Shown: positions 22,473 to 31,350, numbered from the stretch's first letter. The stretch is 32,839 nt of DNA from Deltaproteobacteria bacterium (GCA_023250635.1 JAHFAI010000024.1:1-32839); one strand, 5' to 3'. A program made the numbers and translations. The notes: generated by a model not told the origin, from the letters alone.

Positions 22473-23763
22473 AGGGCGCTTCCTTGAGCTGATTGGTAAC
22501 GAGAAATCATGGGAGGCCACTATTTTCTATCGTTTGTATTTCTATCGTTTGTACCGTCTCTATTTCAGTCTTTATTTTCGTTTTTTATGTAAAGATATCG
22601 TACCACAATTTATTGCAAATACGATTATCTTTTGTGCCATCGTTGTGGTCTCTCAGTTGGTGCGTCTATCTAATGTCTTGATGGCTTTCGGTTTATCTGC
22701 CGAGAATATCTTGCTGCCTTTTCTTTATATCATCCTGCCTTTTCTGCCGGTGATTCTCACCGTAGCTTTTTTGTTTGCGCTGGTGAGTATTATAGCTCGC
22801 CTCAGTCTTGATGGGGAAATTATTGCAATCCAAGCACGGGGCATGAGCCTGCTCCGTTTCAGTCTTGCCCCCCTGGCTATTGGTATGGTGCTATCAGCGG
22901 TGGCGAGTGTGACGGCTCATTACGGTGAAGCCTGGGGACGCCGTGAATTTGTCCAATTTGTGTATCGAAAAACCCATGTCGAAATAGACAATGTTTTGCA
23001 TACCAAGCTCCAGCCTGCAGTCTTTCTTCATGATTTTCTTGATTATGTCTTATATGCAGAAAAAATTTCTCCCGATCACACGACTCTCAGTCGGGTGCTA
23101 GTGGCTAACAGTCAAGGGAGTAAAAACAAATTTATACTGCTCGCCAAAAAAGCCAAGCTCCACGGTTCGATCAATGAAGGCAATCTCAAGGTACATTTTT
23201 TTGAGGGCTTTTCCTATACCCTAGAGGCGGGGGACGAGCAGATAAAAACCACAAGTTTTGACGAGGGTGAAATCGATTTATTACAAATTTTTCATGAACG
23301 CATTCTCGGTCAACCTGGATCGGAAGATGACTTTCGCAGTTACCCCCCCCAAGAGCTGTCGACCTATATCGACTCTCTAAAACAGCAAGGGACTCACCGC
23401 GAAATTCTCGCTAAGGCTCAGTATTTGTGGCACGCACGCTTTGCCAATGCGCTGCTGCTGATAAGTTTTTCCCTCCTCGGAGTCCTGCTTGGTTTGCACG
23501 ATCCCCGTTCGCTAAAAGCCCCGATTTTTTTAAAAACTATCGCCACGGTAATTTTTTGTTTTTCGTTTATTTCGGTTTTTCGCTGGTGCTCAGAAAACAA
23601 CTATTGTAATCCGTTTATCAACGCCTGGCTTCCCCAGCTGCTGCTCTTCGCTTTTTCTCTGTGGGCTCTGCTGCGCCGTAACCGCTTACCCGCCGCGGAG
23701 CCCCTGTTTAAGAACTTAGCGACGAAGCTTAATCCACGCCTGATTATTAAAGGTATGAAATAG
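22441..23763 (+). CDS. lptF: LptF/LptG-family LPS export permease (start uncertain)
   Basis: The protein has the YjgP/YjgQ layout: N-terminal helices (IVPQFIANTIIFCAIVVVSQLVRLS..., LPFLPVILTVAFLFALVSIIARLSLDGEIIAIQARGMS), a periplasmic beta-jellyroll middle, and C-terminal helices. With LptB and LptC such permeases extract LPS from the inner membrane. The Asp/Glu-Ile-x-Ala-x-x-Ala-x-Gly pattern (GEIIAIQARGMS) is characteristic. The given ATG has no good ribosome binding site and would overlap the divergent PBP gene by 32 nt. A better GGGAGG at 22511-22516 precedes an ATT (22522, 5 nt) and a TTG (22534, 17 nt). The N-terminus also contains an exact 15-bp tandem duplication. The 3' end overlaps leucine dehydrogenase by 48 nt. 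Confidence 0.87.
   Translation: MISVNRLRIFTGRFLELIGNEKSWEATIFYRLYFYRLYRLYFSLYFRFLCKDIVPQFIANTIIFCAIVVVSQLVRLSNVLMAFGLSAENILLPFLYIILPFLPVILTVAFLFALVSIIARLSLDGEIIAIQARGMSLLRFSLAPLAIGMVLSAVASVTAHYGEAWGRREFVQFVYRKTHVEIDNVLHTKLQPAVFLHDFLDYVLYAEKISPDHTTLSRVLVANSQGSKNKFILLAKKAKLHGSINEGNLKVHFFEGFSYTLEAGDEQIKTTSFDEGEIDLLQIFHERILGQPGSEDDFRSYPPQELSTYIDSLKQQGTHREILAKAQYLWHARFANALLLISFSLLGVLLGLHDPRSLKAPIFLKTIATVIFCFSFISVFRWCSENNYCNPFINAWLPQLLLFAFSLWALLRRNRLPAAEPLFKNLATKLNPRLIIKGMK
22524..22553 (+). repeat. exact 15-bp tandem duplication at the lptF 5' end
   Basis: TTTCTATCGTTTGTA occurs at 22524-22538 and 22539-22553. In the lptF frame it duplicates five residues (FYRLY-like), close to the probable true start codon. 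Confidence 0.9.
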
Positions 23764-24825
23764 GCGTTGGCCACCCCGCTCCATGGTGAGCTGAATCTTG
23801 CTTTCTGCCATGGCATTGCTCGCCGCTAAAGTGCTTGTGCCTCGGTTTTCTGCCTTTATAAAAATTTCCATCAAGGTGTGATAAATTTTGCGCGCATCAT
23901 CGAGGGAATTTTCAGCATGATATCCGCGTAACTCGTGGCAGACATTTATTAAGCCCCCCGCATTGATGACGTAATCAGGCGCATAGAGAATACCCAATCC
24001 GCGTAAGCGTTCGCTGTCTTTTTCTTCGTCAAGCAATTGGTTATTGGCAGCTCCCGCAATGATGGAGGTACGAAGCTCAGCAATGGTACGTGCATTGAGA
24101 ATTCCCCCGAGCGCACAGGGACTATAGACATCGACCTGCTGACGGTGAATATCGTTGATCGAAACTATTTCTGCATGATATTTTTCGCGCAAATGAGCGG
24201 TGGCGTGCGCATTAATATCCGCCACAACTAAATGCACGCCGTTTTCTGCCAGCAATTGACAGAGGTGGGAACCCACCGCTCCGCAGCCCTGCACCGCAAC
24301 CCGCAGCCCCGCCAGACTATCCCGATGTAAACGATATTTTACCGCAGCTTTGATCCCCGAAAATACCCCGAGAGCAGTGACCGGAGAGGGATCACCTGAG
24401 CCCCCACTTACCGAGGTAGAACCGGTAACGTAGGGGGTTTCTTTGGCGACAACATTCATATCATCGACCCGCACATTGACGTCTTCTGCGGTGATATAGC
24501 GCCCCCCCATGCTATTAACAAAGCGACCAAAAACACTGAAAAGTTCCTTGGTTTTTAGGCGCTGAGGGTCACCGATAATCACCGATTTGCCTCCTCCTAG
24601 GGGGAGATTTGCTACTGCCGCTTTATAGGTCATTCCCCGAGAAAGGCGGAGCACATCGGCTACGGCTTCTGCCTCGCTGTTGTAGTTCCAAAACCTACAT
24701 CCACCGAGGGCCGGGCCTAATACAGTACTATGGATTGCGATGATTGCTTGTAAGCCCGTTGCATTATCCTGACAAAACACCACTTGCTCATGGCCGAATT
24801 TATGAATTTCTTTAGTAATATCCAT
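23716..24825 (-). CDS. leucine dehydrogenase (Glu/Leu/Phe/Val dehydrogenase family)
   Basis: A 369-residue NAD-dependent amino acid dehydrogenase that interconverts branched-chain amino acids and their 2-oxo acids. The substrate site GPALGGCRFW is at 37-46, and Lys68 (MTYKAA) and Lys80 (LPLGGGKS) are at the same positions as in characterised leucine dehydrogenase. The catalytic Asp115 is in TAEDVN. The Rossmann motif GCGAVG is at 180-185. It may also feed branched-chain fatty acid synthesis. GGAG lies 8 nt before the ATG. Its 3' end overlaps the convergent lptF gene by 48 nt, so both C-termini are encoded by the same DNA. It is divergent from mnmG. Confidence 0.95.
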   Translation of the reverse strand: MDITKEIHKFGHEQVVFCQDNATGLQAIIAIHSTVLGPALGGCRFWNYNSEAEAVADVLRLSRGMTYKAAVANLPLGGGKSVIIGDPQRLKTKELFSVFGRFVNSMGGRYITAEDVNVRVDDMNVVAKETPYVTGSTSVSGGSGDPSPVTALGVFSGIKAAVKYRLHRDSLAGLRVAVQGCGAVGSHLCQLLAENGVHLVVADINAHATAHLREKYHAEIVSINDIHRQQVDVYSPCALGGILNARTIAELRTSIIAGAANNQLLDEEKDSERLRGLGILYAPDYVINAGGLINVCHELRGYHAENSLDDARKIYHTLMEIFIKAENRGTSTLAASNAMAESKIQLTMERGGQRLFHTFNNQAWIKLRR

Positions 24826-24880
24826 TTGTTACTCCAATTCAGTGCTCTACGGAGTTGGCGCTAGCATTCTCTTAAAGCAG

Positions 24881-24910
24881 TTGCTGCTGTTTGAAAAAAC
24901 GTAGTATAAC
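24881..24910 (+). promoter_or_regulatory. possible sigma-70 promoter for mnmG
   Basis: TTGCTG (24881-24886), an 18-nt spacer and TATAAC (24905-24910) form a fair promoter in the spacer between leucine dehydrogenase and mnmG. The resulting leader would be about 100 nt. Confidence 0.35.
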
Positions 24911-25013
24911 CCTCGCAGTTGCCGCTCAGCAGAACGCTCCCTAAAAGCTAACATGGGTAGATGTTGGTTAATAGTTTAAAGTAGCCCGATTATGGGGCTC
25001 CCCCAAGGTATGT

Positions 25014-26891
25014 ATGAAAAATTTTGCAGTGATAATCGTTGGTGGCGGTCACGCCGGATGCGAAGCAGCCCTAGCAGCTGCTCGCTTGGGATGTAAAACC
25101 TTGCTGATCACCCACGCTGTTGATCGCATTGGGGCGATGAGCTGCAATCCAGCGATCGGTGGTACGGCAAAGGGGCATCTGGTTAAGGAAATCGATGCCC
25201 TGGGTGGGCAGATGGCAAAAGCCATCGACGCTACCGGCATTCAATTTCGTATTCTTAACCGCAAAAAAGGCCCCGCTATTTGGTCATCACGGGCCCAGGC
25301 CGATATGGGCCTCTATAGCCGTTATATGAAGCATACTCTAGAGCAGTGTCCCGGTTTATCGATTATTCAAGATAGTGTGGAAGAGTTGCTGGTCAGTGGC
25401 GGGGAAACCAAGCTTGTCACCGGGGTAGTGGGCAAACTATGGGGACGGATCACCGCACAAAAGGTGGTCTTAACCACCGGGACTTTTCTCAATGGTCTGA
25501 TTCATATCGGTAGCACCCAGACAGGCGCAGGTCGTTTTGGTGATGCCCCCTCCCTTGGGCTTGCCGAATTTATTCGCACTTTTGGGCTGCGCCTCGGCCG
25601 TTTAAAAACCGGTACGACCCCGAGGTTAGACGGCAAAACCATCGCCTGGGAAAAGCTGGAAGTACAGCATTCCGATGCCACAATTATTCCTTTTAGCTTT
25701 GACACGGTGGCCATCACCAACAAGCTTATTCCCTGTGCCCTTACCACCACCAACAGCCGTACCCATCAGGTGATCAAAGATCATCTCCATGAGTCCCCGC
25801 TCTATAGCGGAACTATAACTGGTATTGGCCCACGCTATTGCCCTTCCATCGAAGACAAAGTTGTCAAATTTGCTGATCGTCTTTCTCACCAAATTTTTCT
25901 TGAGCCCCAGGGATACGACACCTGTGAGGTCTATCCCAACGGCATTTCCACCTCCCTGCCTCTGGCAGTACAAGAGAAGATGATCCGCACCATAGCTGGT
26001 CTTGAAAACGCCGAGATTATTCGCGCCGGTTACGCGGTTGAATATGACTTTGTTGATCCCACTGAGCTTACTGCCAGTCTTGAAACTAAAAAAGTCCCCA
26101 ATCTCTATTTAGCAGGGCAAATAAATGGTACCACCGGCTACGAAGAAGCCGCAGCCCAGGGGCTTATTGCGGGTATCAATGCTGCGCTAGCTGCTCAAGG
26201 TAAAGAACCTTTTGTTCTCTCGCGCGCCCAGGCCTATATTGGGGTCCTGATTGATGATCTGGTTACCAAGGGTACGCAAGAGCCCTATCGGATGTTTACC
26301 TCACGAGCAGAATATCGCTTATTTTTGCGGGAAGATAATGCGGATACCCGCCTGACGGAACTAGGGGCAAGCCTAGGCTTGGTTTCTCCCCACAGCTACC
26401 AGTTATTCCAAGAACGCCAAGCTCAACTGGCGTATGGGCTTAAGTTCCTCCATGAAACCAAGCTTGGCAGCATTACCTTGCCGGAGCACTTGCGTGAGCC
26501 CCACGATAACTCCGGGGTTAAGCTTGCCGCCTTGCTTAAGCGCCCTGAAGTCAGTATTGAAGAGCTCCCTGTGCTTAAGGAGCTTCCCCCTCTACTCCGT
26601 CTGCGCTGTGAGATTGAAATTAAATACGAGGGTTATATAACCCGTCAACACCGCGCCCTCAAAGACACCGAGACCCTCGATCGTATTTACTTACCCCGCC
26701 CTCTCGCCTATGCTGGCATTATTGGCCTCAGCAATGAGGTTATCCAAAAACTCAACCAGCACCAACCCGATAACCTCGGTCAGGCTTCTCGACTCAGCGG
26801 CATCACCCCCGCAGCAATCCAAGTGCTACGAATTTGGCTGCAAGGAGGGAAGAAGAAGAAGATTGCCGCTGACGGGGTAGCGCGCTTATAA
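25014..26891 (+). CDS. mnmG: tRNA uridine-5-carboxymethylaminomethyl modification enzyme MnmG (GidA)
   Basis: A 625-residue FAD protein that works with MnmE to install the 5-carboxymethylaminomethyl group on wobble U34 of certain tRNAs. Signatures are [11 protein letters not shown] at 9-19, [23 protein letters not shown], the MnmG block [23 protein letters not shown] with [12 protein letters not shown], and [20 protein letters not shown] for FAD. The C-terminal helical domain (from about [20 protein letters not shown]) binds tRNA and MnmE. AAGG lies 6 nt before ATG. MnmG is often next to rsmG or mnmE; neither is in this window. It is followed 38 nt later by the helicase. Confidence 0.97.
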   Translation: MKNFAVIIVGGGHAGCEAALAAARLGCKTLLITHAVDRIGAMSCNPAIGGTAKGHLVKEIDALGGQMAKAIDATGIQFRILNRKKGPAIWSSRAQADMGLYSRYMKHTLEQCPGLSIIQDSVEELLVSGGETKLVTGVVGKLWGRITAQKVVLTTGTFLNGLIHIGSTQTGAGRFGDAPSLGLAEFIRTFGLRLGRLKTGTTPRLDGKTIAWEKLEVQHSDATIIPFSFDTVAITNKLIPCALTTTNSRTHQVIKDHLHESPLYSGTITGIGPRYCPSIEDKVVKFADRLSHQIFLEPQGYDTCEVYPNGISTSLPLAVQEKMIRTIAGLENAEIIRAGYAVEYDFVDPTELTASLETKKVPNLYLAGQINGTTGYEEAAAQGLIAGINAALAAQGKEPFVLSRAQAYIGVLIDDLVTKGTQEPYRMFTSRAEYRLFLREDNADTRLTELGASLGLVSPHSYQLFQERQAQLAYGLKFLHETKLGSITLPEHLREPHDNSGVKLAALLKRPEVSIEELPVLKELPPLLRLRCEIEIKYEGYITRQHRALKDTETLDRIYLPRPLAYAGIIGLSNEVIQKLNQHQPDNLGQASRLSGITPAAIQVLRIWLQGGKKKKIAADGVARL

Positions 26892-26929
26892 CTTGTTTAA
26901 CTTAGTTTTTTTACCACGAGGTCCCCCAG

Positions 26930-29293
26930 TTGAAACAAACCCGACCCTCCCGCGGAAGATCCCGATTTGCTCCTTCCACCCCTGGAGCGAAACGCTCCAG
27001 CCCCCCCCTGCGCCGTGCCCCCGCGAGCGGGGAAAGAGGAATGCGGCGGCGACCTGGTGGGGGAGAGAGGGAGAGGGAGAGGGCCCAAGGCAGTGGGATT
27101 CCCCCCCAGGAATTAGCGCGCTATGTGGAGCAGAGTGCAAGAGATCTAGCCCTGCTGCATAAACAAAGCGAGGCCTTGCAGGCAAAAACTCGCCCGAAAA
27201 ATGCTGATGAGCTCCGTCTCGATAGCTGGCAAGAAGAGGCCATCGCCTACCTCTCCCAGGGCACTAATGTGGTAATCGATGCGCCGACCACAGCCGGAAA
27301 AACCCGGGTGGTTGAGTCTTTTTTTGCCCAGCATATCGACGATGCGACCTTTCGTGCCTGTTATACCTGCCCGGTAAAAAGTCTCTCTAATGATAAATTC
27401 AAAGAATTTCGCCAGCAATTTGGCCTTAACAAGGTCGGTATTTCCACCGGTGATTACCGCGAAAACTTGAGTGCCCCCCTGGTGGTGGCAACCCTCGAGA
27501 CCTATCGCAATTCCTTGCTGGGGGTGGAACCTGATTTCGGTCGCCGCTTGGTGGTATTTGACGAATATCATTTTTTGCAGGATGCGAGCCGGGGAAGCTC
27601 CTGGGAAGAAGCCATTATTCTTACCCCTCCAGATTGTCAAATGCTCTTATTGTCTGCTTCGATCGGCAATGCACGAGATTTCGTACGATGGATTGAAGAA
27701 ATTACTAAGCGACCAACCATTCTGATTACGGTTAGCGATCGTCCCGTCCCCCTGGTCAATTTGGTATGGGAAGGCAATTCCTGGCTAATGGCTGATCTGC
27801 TGCCCAAGCCGCAGGTTAACCTGCGGCGTTCCGGTCATCCGCCAGCTGTGGGGGGGGATGAGTTAACTGAACGCGTGGCTGCCTTAATTCCCCAAGGACT
27901 CACCCCCTGCCTGGTCTACGCTGGTAAGCGACGCAGCTGCGAGAATATTGCCGAGGCTCTGGTGGCAGCCCTGCCTCCCCTAAGCAGCGAGCGTCGGCGA
28001 CACTTGCAGCTCCTGGTGACTGAGCTCGATCGCGAGCTTAAAGCCTTAGAATTAAGCAATCCTGAACTGACAGGAATGATTTTCAGTCACGGTATTGCCT
28101 ACCACCATTCGGGCTTGATGCCCCCCGTTCGCCTGCTCATCGAACGCCTGCTCAAAGAAGGTGAACTGGCGGTTTGCGTAGCCACCATGGGCCTCAGTCT
28201 GGGGATTAATTTTGCGGTAAAATCCACGGTAATCAGTGATTTTGTCCGCCCCGGAGAATTCGGTTTTGTTTCCTACGGTACTTCAGAAGTGTTGCAAATG
28301 ACTGGTCGCGCAGGGCGGCGAGGCCGAGATGTGGTTGGCTTTTCCTGCTGGTTAAACCTGGCAGCTTATCGCAAATTATTGCCACGAGAACGCGAGAACT
28401 GCTATTCCAATTTACGTAACGATCCCAGTACGATTTTGGGCTTGTATAGCCGTGGCTTTCGGGTGCAGCAGATCGAGCATTTTTATCATCAGAGCTTTCT
28501 TAAATTTATAAAACCAGGCGTGCATCTCTCCCTGATTTACTTGGCCTGGCTCAAAAAACAACTGGGCCCGAATGCGAAGCCACCCTGCCAGTCCCCTGGC
28601 CATGAATTTGCAAAATACTATGCTGAAGAAAATGCTTCATGCTACGATTGCCCGCTTATCAAAAACTGCCACCAGGTGATTCGTAAGAAAGAAAAAGAAA
28701 GCAGCCTCGCCGCAATGCACCTCCATCTCCATCGTATCGGTGCCCTCACCGGCGAGGAGCAGCTCAGTGAGCGCGGAGATTGGGCGCGATTTTTCCCGCA
28801 AAACGGGGGGATTTTGGTGGCGATCATGCTCGCCCAGGGGGAGATAAGCAGCGAAACCCTCCAGAGCAGCCTCGAATTGATGGCAGCCTTATCTTTGGCC
28901 CATTTTAAGACCAGCAAATCTGCAAATATTATTTATAAGTTCCCCTACTCAGTCTCGCGAGTGCGTCGCGATCTTGAAGTACTCTATCCGCGCGAATTGT
29001 TCCCCGATTACTACGAGCAGCCCAAGGGGTTTCGCAAAGAAGTGTATATCTTTAAGGATTTTAATCCCGCCGCCGGTTTTGTTATTAAACTCTGGTGTGA
29101 GGGCTTACGCTGGGATGAGTTGTTGAAGAAAACCACCCTGCTTGATCTGGGTGAAGGAGATATTTCCGGGCTTATTTATCGCTGTGCTTCTTACTTACAG
29201 TCCTTAGCACAAGCGCAAAAAGGCGATATCTCCCAAGCCGCGAGAGAGTTACGTAAGCATATCTTGCGTGAACCGGTCTTACCCACCTTCTAG
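26930..29293 (+). CDS. Ski2-like DExH helicase with four-Cys insert
   Basis: Superfamily 2 motifs are clear: Walker A APTTAGKT (118-125), DEYH (211-214), SAS (242-244), SHGIAYHHSGL, and QMTGRAGRRGRD (456-467), the arrangement of Ski2-like RNA/DNA helicases. A C-terminal extension of about 300 residues carries Cys553, Cys571, Cys574 and Cys580, that is C-x17-C-x2-C-x5-C; the last three have the spacing of AddB/Cas4 iron-sulfur staples, though a zinc site is equally possible. No nuclease motif is seen. The TTG at 26930 follows GAGG by 8 nt. ATG 27041 or GTG 27125 are alternatives, because residues 1-57 are Arg/Pro-rich and come from palindromic, GC-rich repeat DNA. Substrate is unknown; RNA turnover or DNA repair are the main options. 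Confidence 0.85.
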   Translation: MKQTRPSRGRSRFAPSTPGAKRSSPPLRRAPASGERGMRRRPGGGERERERAQGSGIPPQELARYVEQSARDLALLHKQSEALQAKTRPKNADELRLDSWQEEAIAYLSQGTNVVIDAPTTAGKTRVVESFFAQHIDDATFRACYTCPVKSLSNDKFKEFRQQFGLNKVGISTGDYRENLSAPLVVATLETYRNSLLGVEPDFGRRLVVFDEYHFLQDASRGSSWEEAIILTPPDCQMLLLSASIGNARDFVRWIEEITKRPTILITVSDRPVPLVNLVWEGNSWLMADLLPKPQVNLRRSGHPPAVGGDELTERVAALIPQGLTPCLVYAGKRRSCENIAEALVAALPPLSSERRRHLQLLVTELDRELKALELSNPELTGMIFSHGIAYHHSGLMPPVRLLIERLLKEGELAVCVATMGLSLGINFAVKSTVISDFVRPGEFGFVSYGTSEVLQMTGRAGRRGRDVVGFSCWLNLAAYRKLLPRERENCYSNLRNDPSTILGLYSRGFRVQQIEHFYHQSFLKFIKPGVHLSLIYLAWLKKQLGPNAKPPCQSPGHEFAKYYAEENASCYDCPLIKNCHQVIRKKEKESSLAAMHLHLHRIGALTGEEQLSERGDWARFFPQNGGILVAIMLAQGEISSETLQSSLELMAALSLAHFKTSKSANIIYKFPYSVSRVRRDLEVLYPRELFPDYYEQPKGFRKEVYIFKDFNPAAGFVIKLWCEGLRWDELLKKTTLLDLGEGDISGLIYRCASYLQSLAQAQKGDISQAARELRKHILREPVLPTF
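26982..27084. repeat. palindromic GC-rich element inside the helicase 5' end
   Basis: It contains a perfect 8-bp stem (CTGGAGCG/CGCTCCAG, 26982-27000), a 6-bp CCCCGC/GCGGGG stem (27019-27032), homopolymer C runs, and a purine tract of GGGAGA-type units (about 27056-27084). Composition differs sharply from the flanking coding DNA. Such GGGAGAGGG/CCCCTC palindromes are typical of dispersed intergenic repeats. Confidence 0.65.
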
Positions 29294-29343
29294 AGCTCCC
29301 GCTGGTTTCACCATTCCCTTAGCAAAGCTCCTCTATAAATGAG

Positions 29344-29360
29344 GCTCGTTTTTGACGAGC
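29344..29360. terminator. hairpin after the helicase gene, possible terminator
   Basis: GCTCGT and ACGAGC form a 6-bp stem around TTTTG, 50 nt after the helicase stop. A weaker CCTC/GAGG pair lies just before it. There is no downstream T-run, so termination is uncertain. Confidence 0.35.
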
Positions 29361-29415
29361 AACACCGTTGCAGACCAAAACACGATGGATATAAGAAACG
29401 CTAGAGGTTTATCGT

Positions 29416-29676
29416 ATGACTTATTCAGTAGGAAAACTGCTTATCTTAGCAAGTTTTTTGGGCAGTAATTTGTCAGCAACAGAAAAATTCACCGTTAAAA
29501 AACAGCCCCGCTTCCCCTTGGCAAGCAGCATATTCTCACCTGATTATCCCACCAGGCTTCTTTTTTCACTGTTATGGGTTCACTATTTTTATCTGCCCCC
29601 CCCTGCCCCTCCTAAGCCTTCAGGCCAACACCTCAAAAGAGTCCCCCCGTGCGATGATTTGTTTGCTCTAAACTGA
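29416..29676 (+). CDS. small putative secreted protein, 86 aa
   Basis: ATG at 29416 with AGAGG 8 nt upstream starts a frame with a short signal-like N-terminus (MTYSVGKLLILASFLGSNLSA). The rest is basic, with a second hydrophobic patch (RLLFSLLWVHYFYL) and a Pro-rich run (PPPAPPKP). No domain is recognised and composition is not strongly protein-like, so it may be a decayed or spurious gene. It lies alone between the helicase and the large unknown protein. Confidence 0.4.
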   Translation: MTYSVGKLLILASFLGSNLSATEKFTVKKQPRFPLASSIFSPDYPTRLLFSLLWVHYFYLPPPAPPKPSGQHLKRVPPCDDLFALN

Positions 29677-29745
29677 GAAGCTGTTTTGACTCTCCTCAAC
29701 ACCGCTAAAATTGTATGGAGGAATAATAATAAAGCCGAGTTATTT

Positions 29746-29769
29746 GTCTTTAAAAGACTTTTTAAGTCT
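29746..29769 (+). promoter_or_regulatory. overlapping hairpins, attenuator-like
   Basis: GTCTT-TAA-AAGAC (29746-29758) and AGACTT-TTT-AAGTCT (29755-29769) share AGAC and cannot form together. The second is followed by ATTTTT, as in an intrinsic terminator. They lie 85 nt upstream of the gene at 29854. Confidence 0.35.
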
Positions 29770-29853
29770 ATTTTTACTCGCTCGAAAATGCCCTGAGAGT
29801 TACAAAAGAAAAAACAACATCCGCTTTCTTTAAGAATTCTCACGAGGTAAAAA

Positions 29854-31143
29854 ATGTTTCCTATTGTCCTGACAAAAAGTTTGCTTAAAAAATCTATGGT
29901 TTATCGAGCAAGCATTTTTTCCTTCGCCCTTTTGTTTGCCGTTCCCCTCGCCAGTTACGGCGCAAGTAACTTTGAAAGCCGCGAAGCCTACCCCCAAAAT
30001 ATAGCAGCTCTGCCAGCAAGCGTAGAGCAAGCGCAGCCTGAGTTAGCTGAGATCTCAGGCGACTTAAGCAGACTCCCGCCCGACGAACAAAAAACCGGCA
30101 AAAAAAAGCTCGGCCCCAAGGGGCTGTTAGATCCCCACTATCCCGGAGCAATTCACATTAAACCAGAAAGCGTCGATTTTCCGGCTGCTCTCAACATTAC
30201 CGCACCTCCAGGCCTGGCTGCAGGTGAAGTCAAACTACTTACCCTGAGTCACCACTACCTGAAGGGACTCTCGCATCTAGAACTAAAGACGCTGCTTGAC
30301 CACCTCAATAACATTCCCCTAAAAATTAAATGGCAAGATAAAGCGGGGCATGTACAAACGGGCAGCAAGCATTTGGGACTCTTTCGCAGCAAAACCTGGG
30401 TCAAAACCACCGCTGCTGCTGCTCTGACCTTTGAGATCGGCAGACAAAAGCACCATGAACTTTTTGCACGCATGGTGGCGCTCTCCCCCCATAGTGTAAG
30501 TGCCCTCCTCCAGGGAAGAGCAGGAGCGGTGATGGACGCCAAAACTGCCGCCCAAGCCCTGGTACTTACCCTGTCGCAAATGGACAGCCAAAGTCCGAGC
30601 TTCCTCGCCCAGGCAGCACGAAAAATAGCCCACACCTATATAGCCTATTGGGCCGAAGACCATGCCAATCATCTAATTCTAGCACTGACCACCTTAATTC
30701 TCGAAACCTCAAACCAGATGAATCAAGCTCCCCTACCATTTACCCTCAAGCAAAAAGGAATTTTATTAGGGTCTCTGCTGGCCGCTTGCATGGAACAAGC
30801 CAAAAAAATCACTTCTCATGATGAACGACGCTTATGGGTGGTCAATTCTATTTCCAACCTAGTATGGGCATCGACCACTTTTCTCGGGGCTGTTCCCATT
30901 GCCGGAGCGGTTGCCGCTTCAGTTGCCGCAATTATTTCTATTGGTGTGGTTGTCTGGGCGGTGGTCCACAATAAAATCGGCAAACGCGATTATATACCGA
31001 AAATTCATGAGATAGAGGGCCATATTGAATTCTCTGCTCTTGATACCGCGGAGCATAACCAGAAGCCAGGAATGATGGTAGACATGCTGAGTCTTCTCGC
31101 CTGGATGCGCGCCTCTGTTCATGTGAACGGCTATGCGGATTAA
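29854..31143 (+). CDS. exported protein of unknown function with hydrophobic hairpin
   Basis: The 429-residue product begins with a basic N-region and a Sec signal (about 16-36, ending LASYGA). The next 100 residues are polar and Pro-rich. The centre (130-330) is helical, with AAAALTFEIGRQKHHELFARMVAL and KIAHTYIAYWAEDHANHLILAL. A long Gly/Ala-rich hydrophobic segment at 334-371 (AVPIAGAVAASVAAIISIG, then VVVWAVVHNK) could make one long or two short membrane passes, like a glycine-zipper hairpin. A polar C-terminus follows. GAGG lies 7 nt before the ATG. There is no enzyme motif and no recognised family. Membrane insertion is likely; a pore-forming or channel role is only a guess from the hairpin. 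Confidence 0.72.
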   Translation: MFPIVLTKSLLKKSMVYRASIFSFALLFAVPLASYGASNFESREAYPQNIAALPASVEQAQPELAEISGDLSRLPPDEQKTGKKKLGPKGLLDPHYPGAIHIKPESVDFPAALNITAPPGLAAGEVKLLTLSHHYLKGLSHLELKTLLDHLNNIPLKIKWQDKAGHVQTGSKHLGLFRSKTWVKTTAAAALTFEIGRQKHHELFARMVALSPHSVSALLQGRAGAVMDAKTAAQALVLTLSQMDSQSPSFLAQAARKIAHTYIAYWAEDHANHLILALTTLILETSNQMNQAPLPFTLKQKGILLGSLLAACMEQAKKITSHDERRLWVVNSISNLVWASTTFLGAVPIAGAVAASVAAIISIGVVVWAVVHNKIGKRDYIPKIHEIEGHIEFSALDTAEHNQKPGMMVDMLSLLAWMRASVHVNGYAD

Positions 31144-31262
31144 GCCTAGATGTTTGGCTCTTCCTCAGTTTTTTGGGTAAATTGTTGAGAAAGACCGGAC
31201 TGCTACCGCGCTGACCAGCTAATTTCCCCGATTACGCATTTTATCCAGCTTGGTTCCTCCGA

Positions 31263-31283
31263 CGCGATAGGATCGCTGTCGCG
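31263..31283. terminator. 8-bp hairpin, possible terminator
   Basis: CGCGATAG pairs with GCTGTCGCG-type sequence (one G-T wobble) around a 5-nt loop, 120 nt after the stop at 31143. A TTTTTT run follows only 17 nt later, so it is not a textbook terminator. Confidence 0.3.
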
Positions 31284-31350
31284 AGGGAAGGCACAGCAGG
31301 TTTTTTACTAGGTATTTTTCCTGCCCGAGGTTGACGAGCCCCTGACTTTT

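Noticed and set aside
26886-27185. Minus- and alternative-frame ORFs over the helicase 5' end
   Set aside because: They arise from GC-rich palindromic repeat DNA with few stops and show low-complexity Pro/Ser/Arg products.
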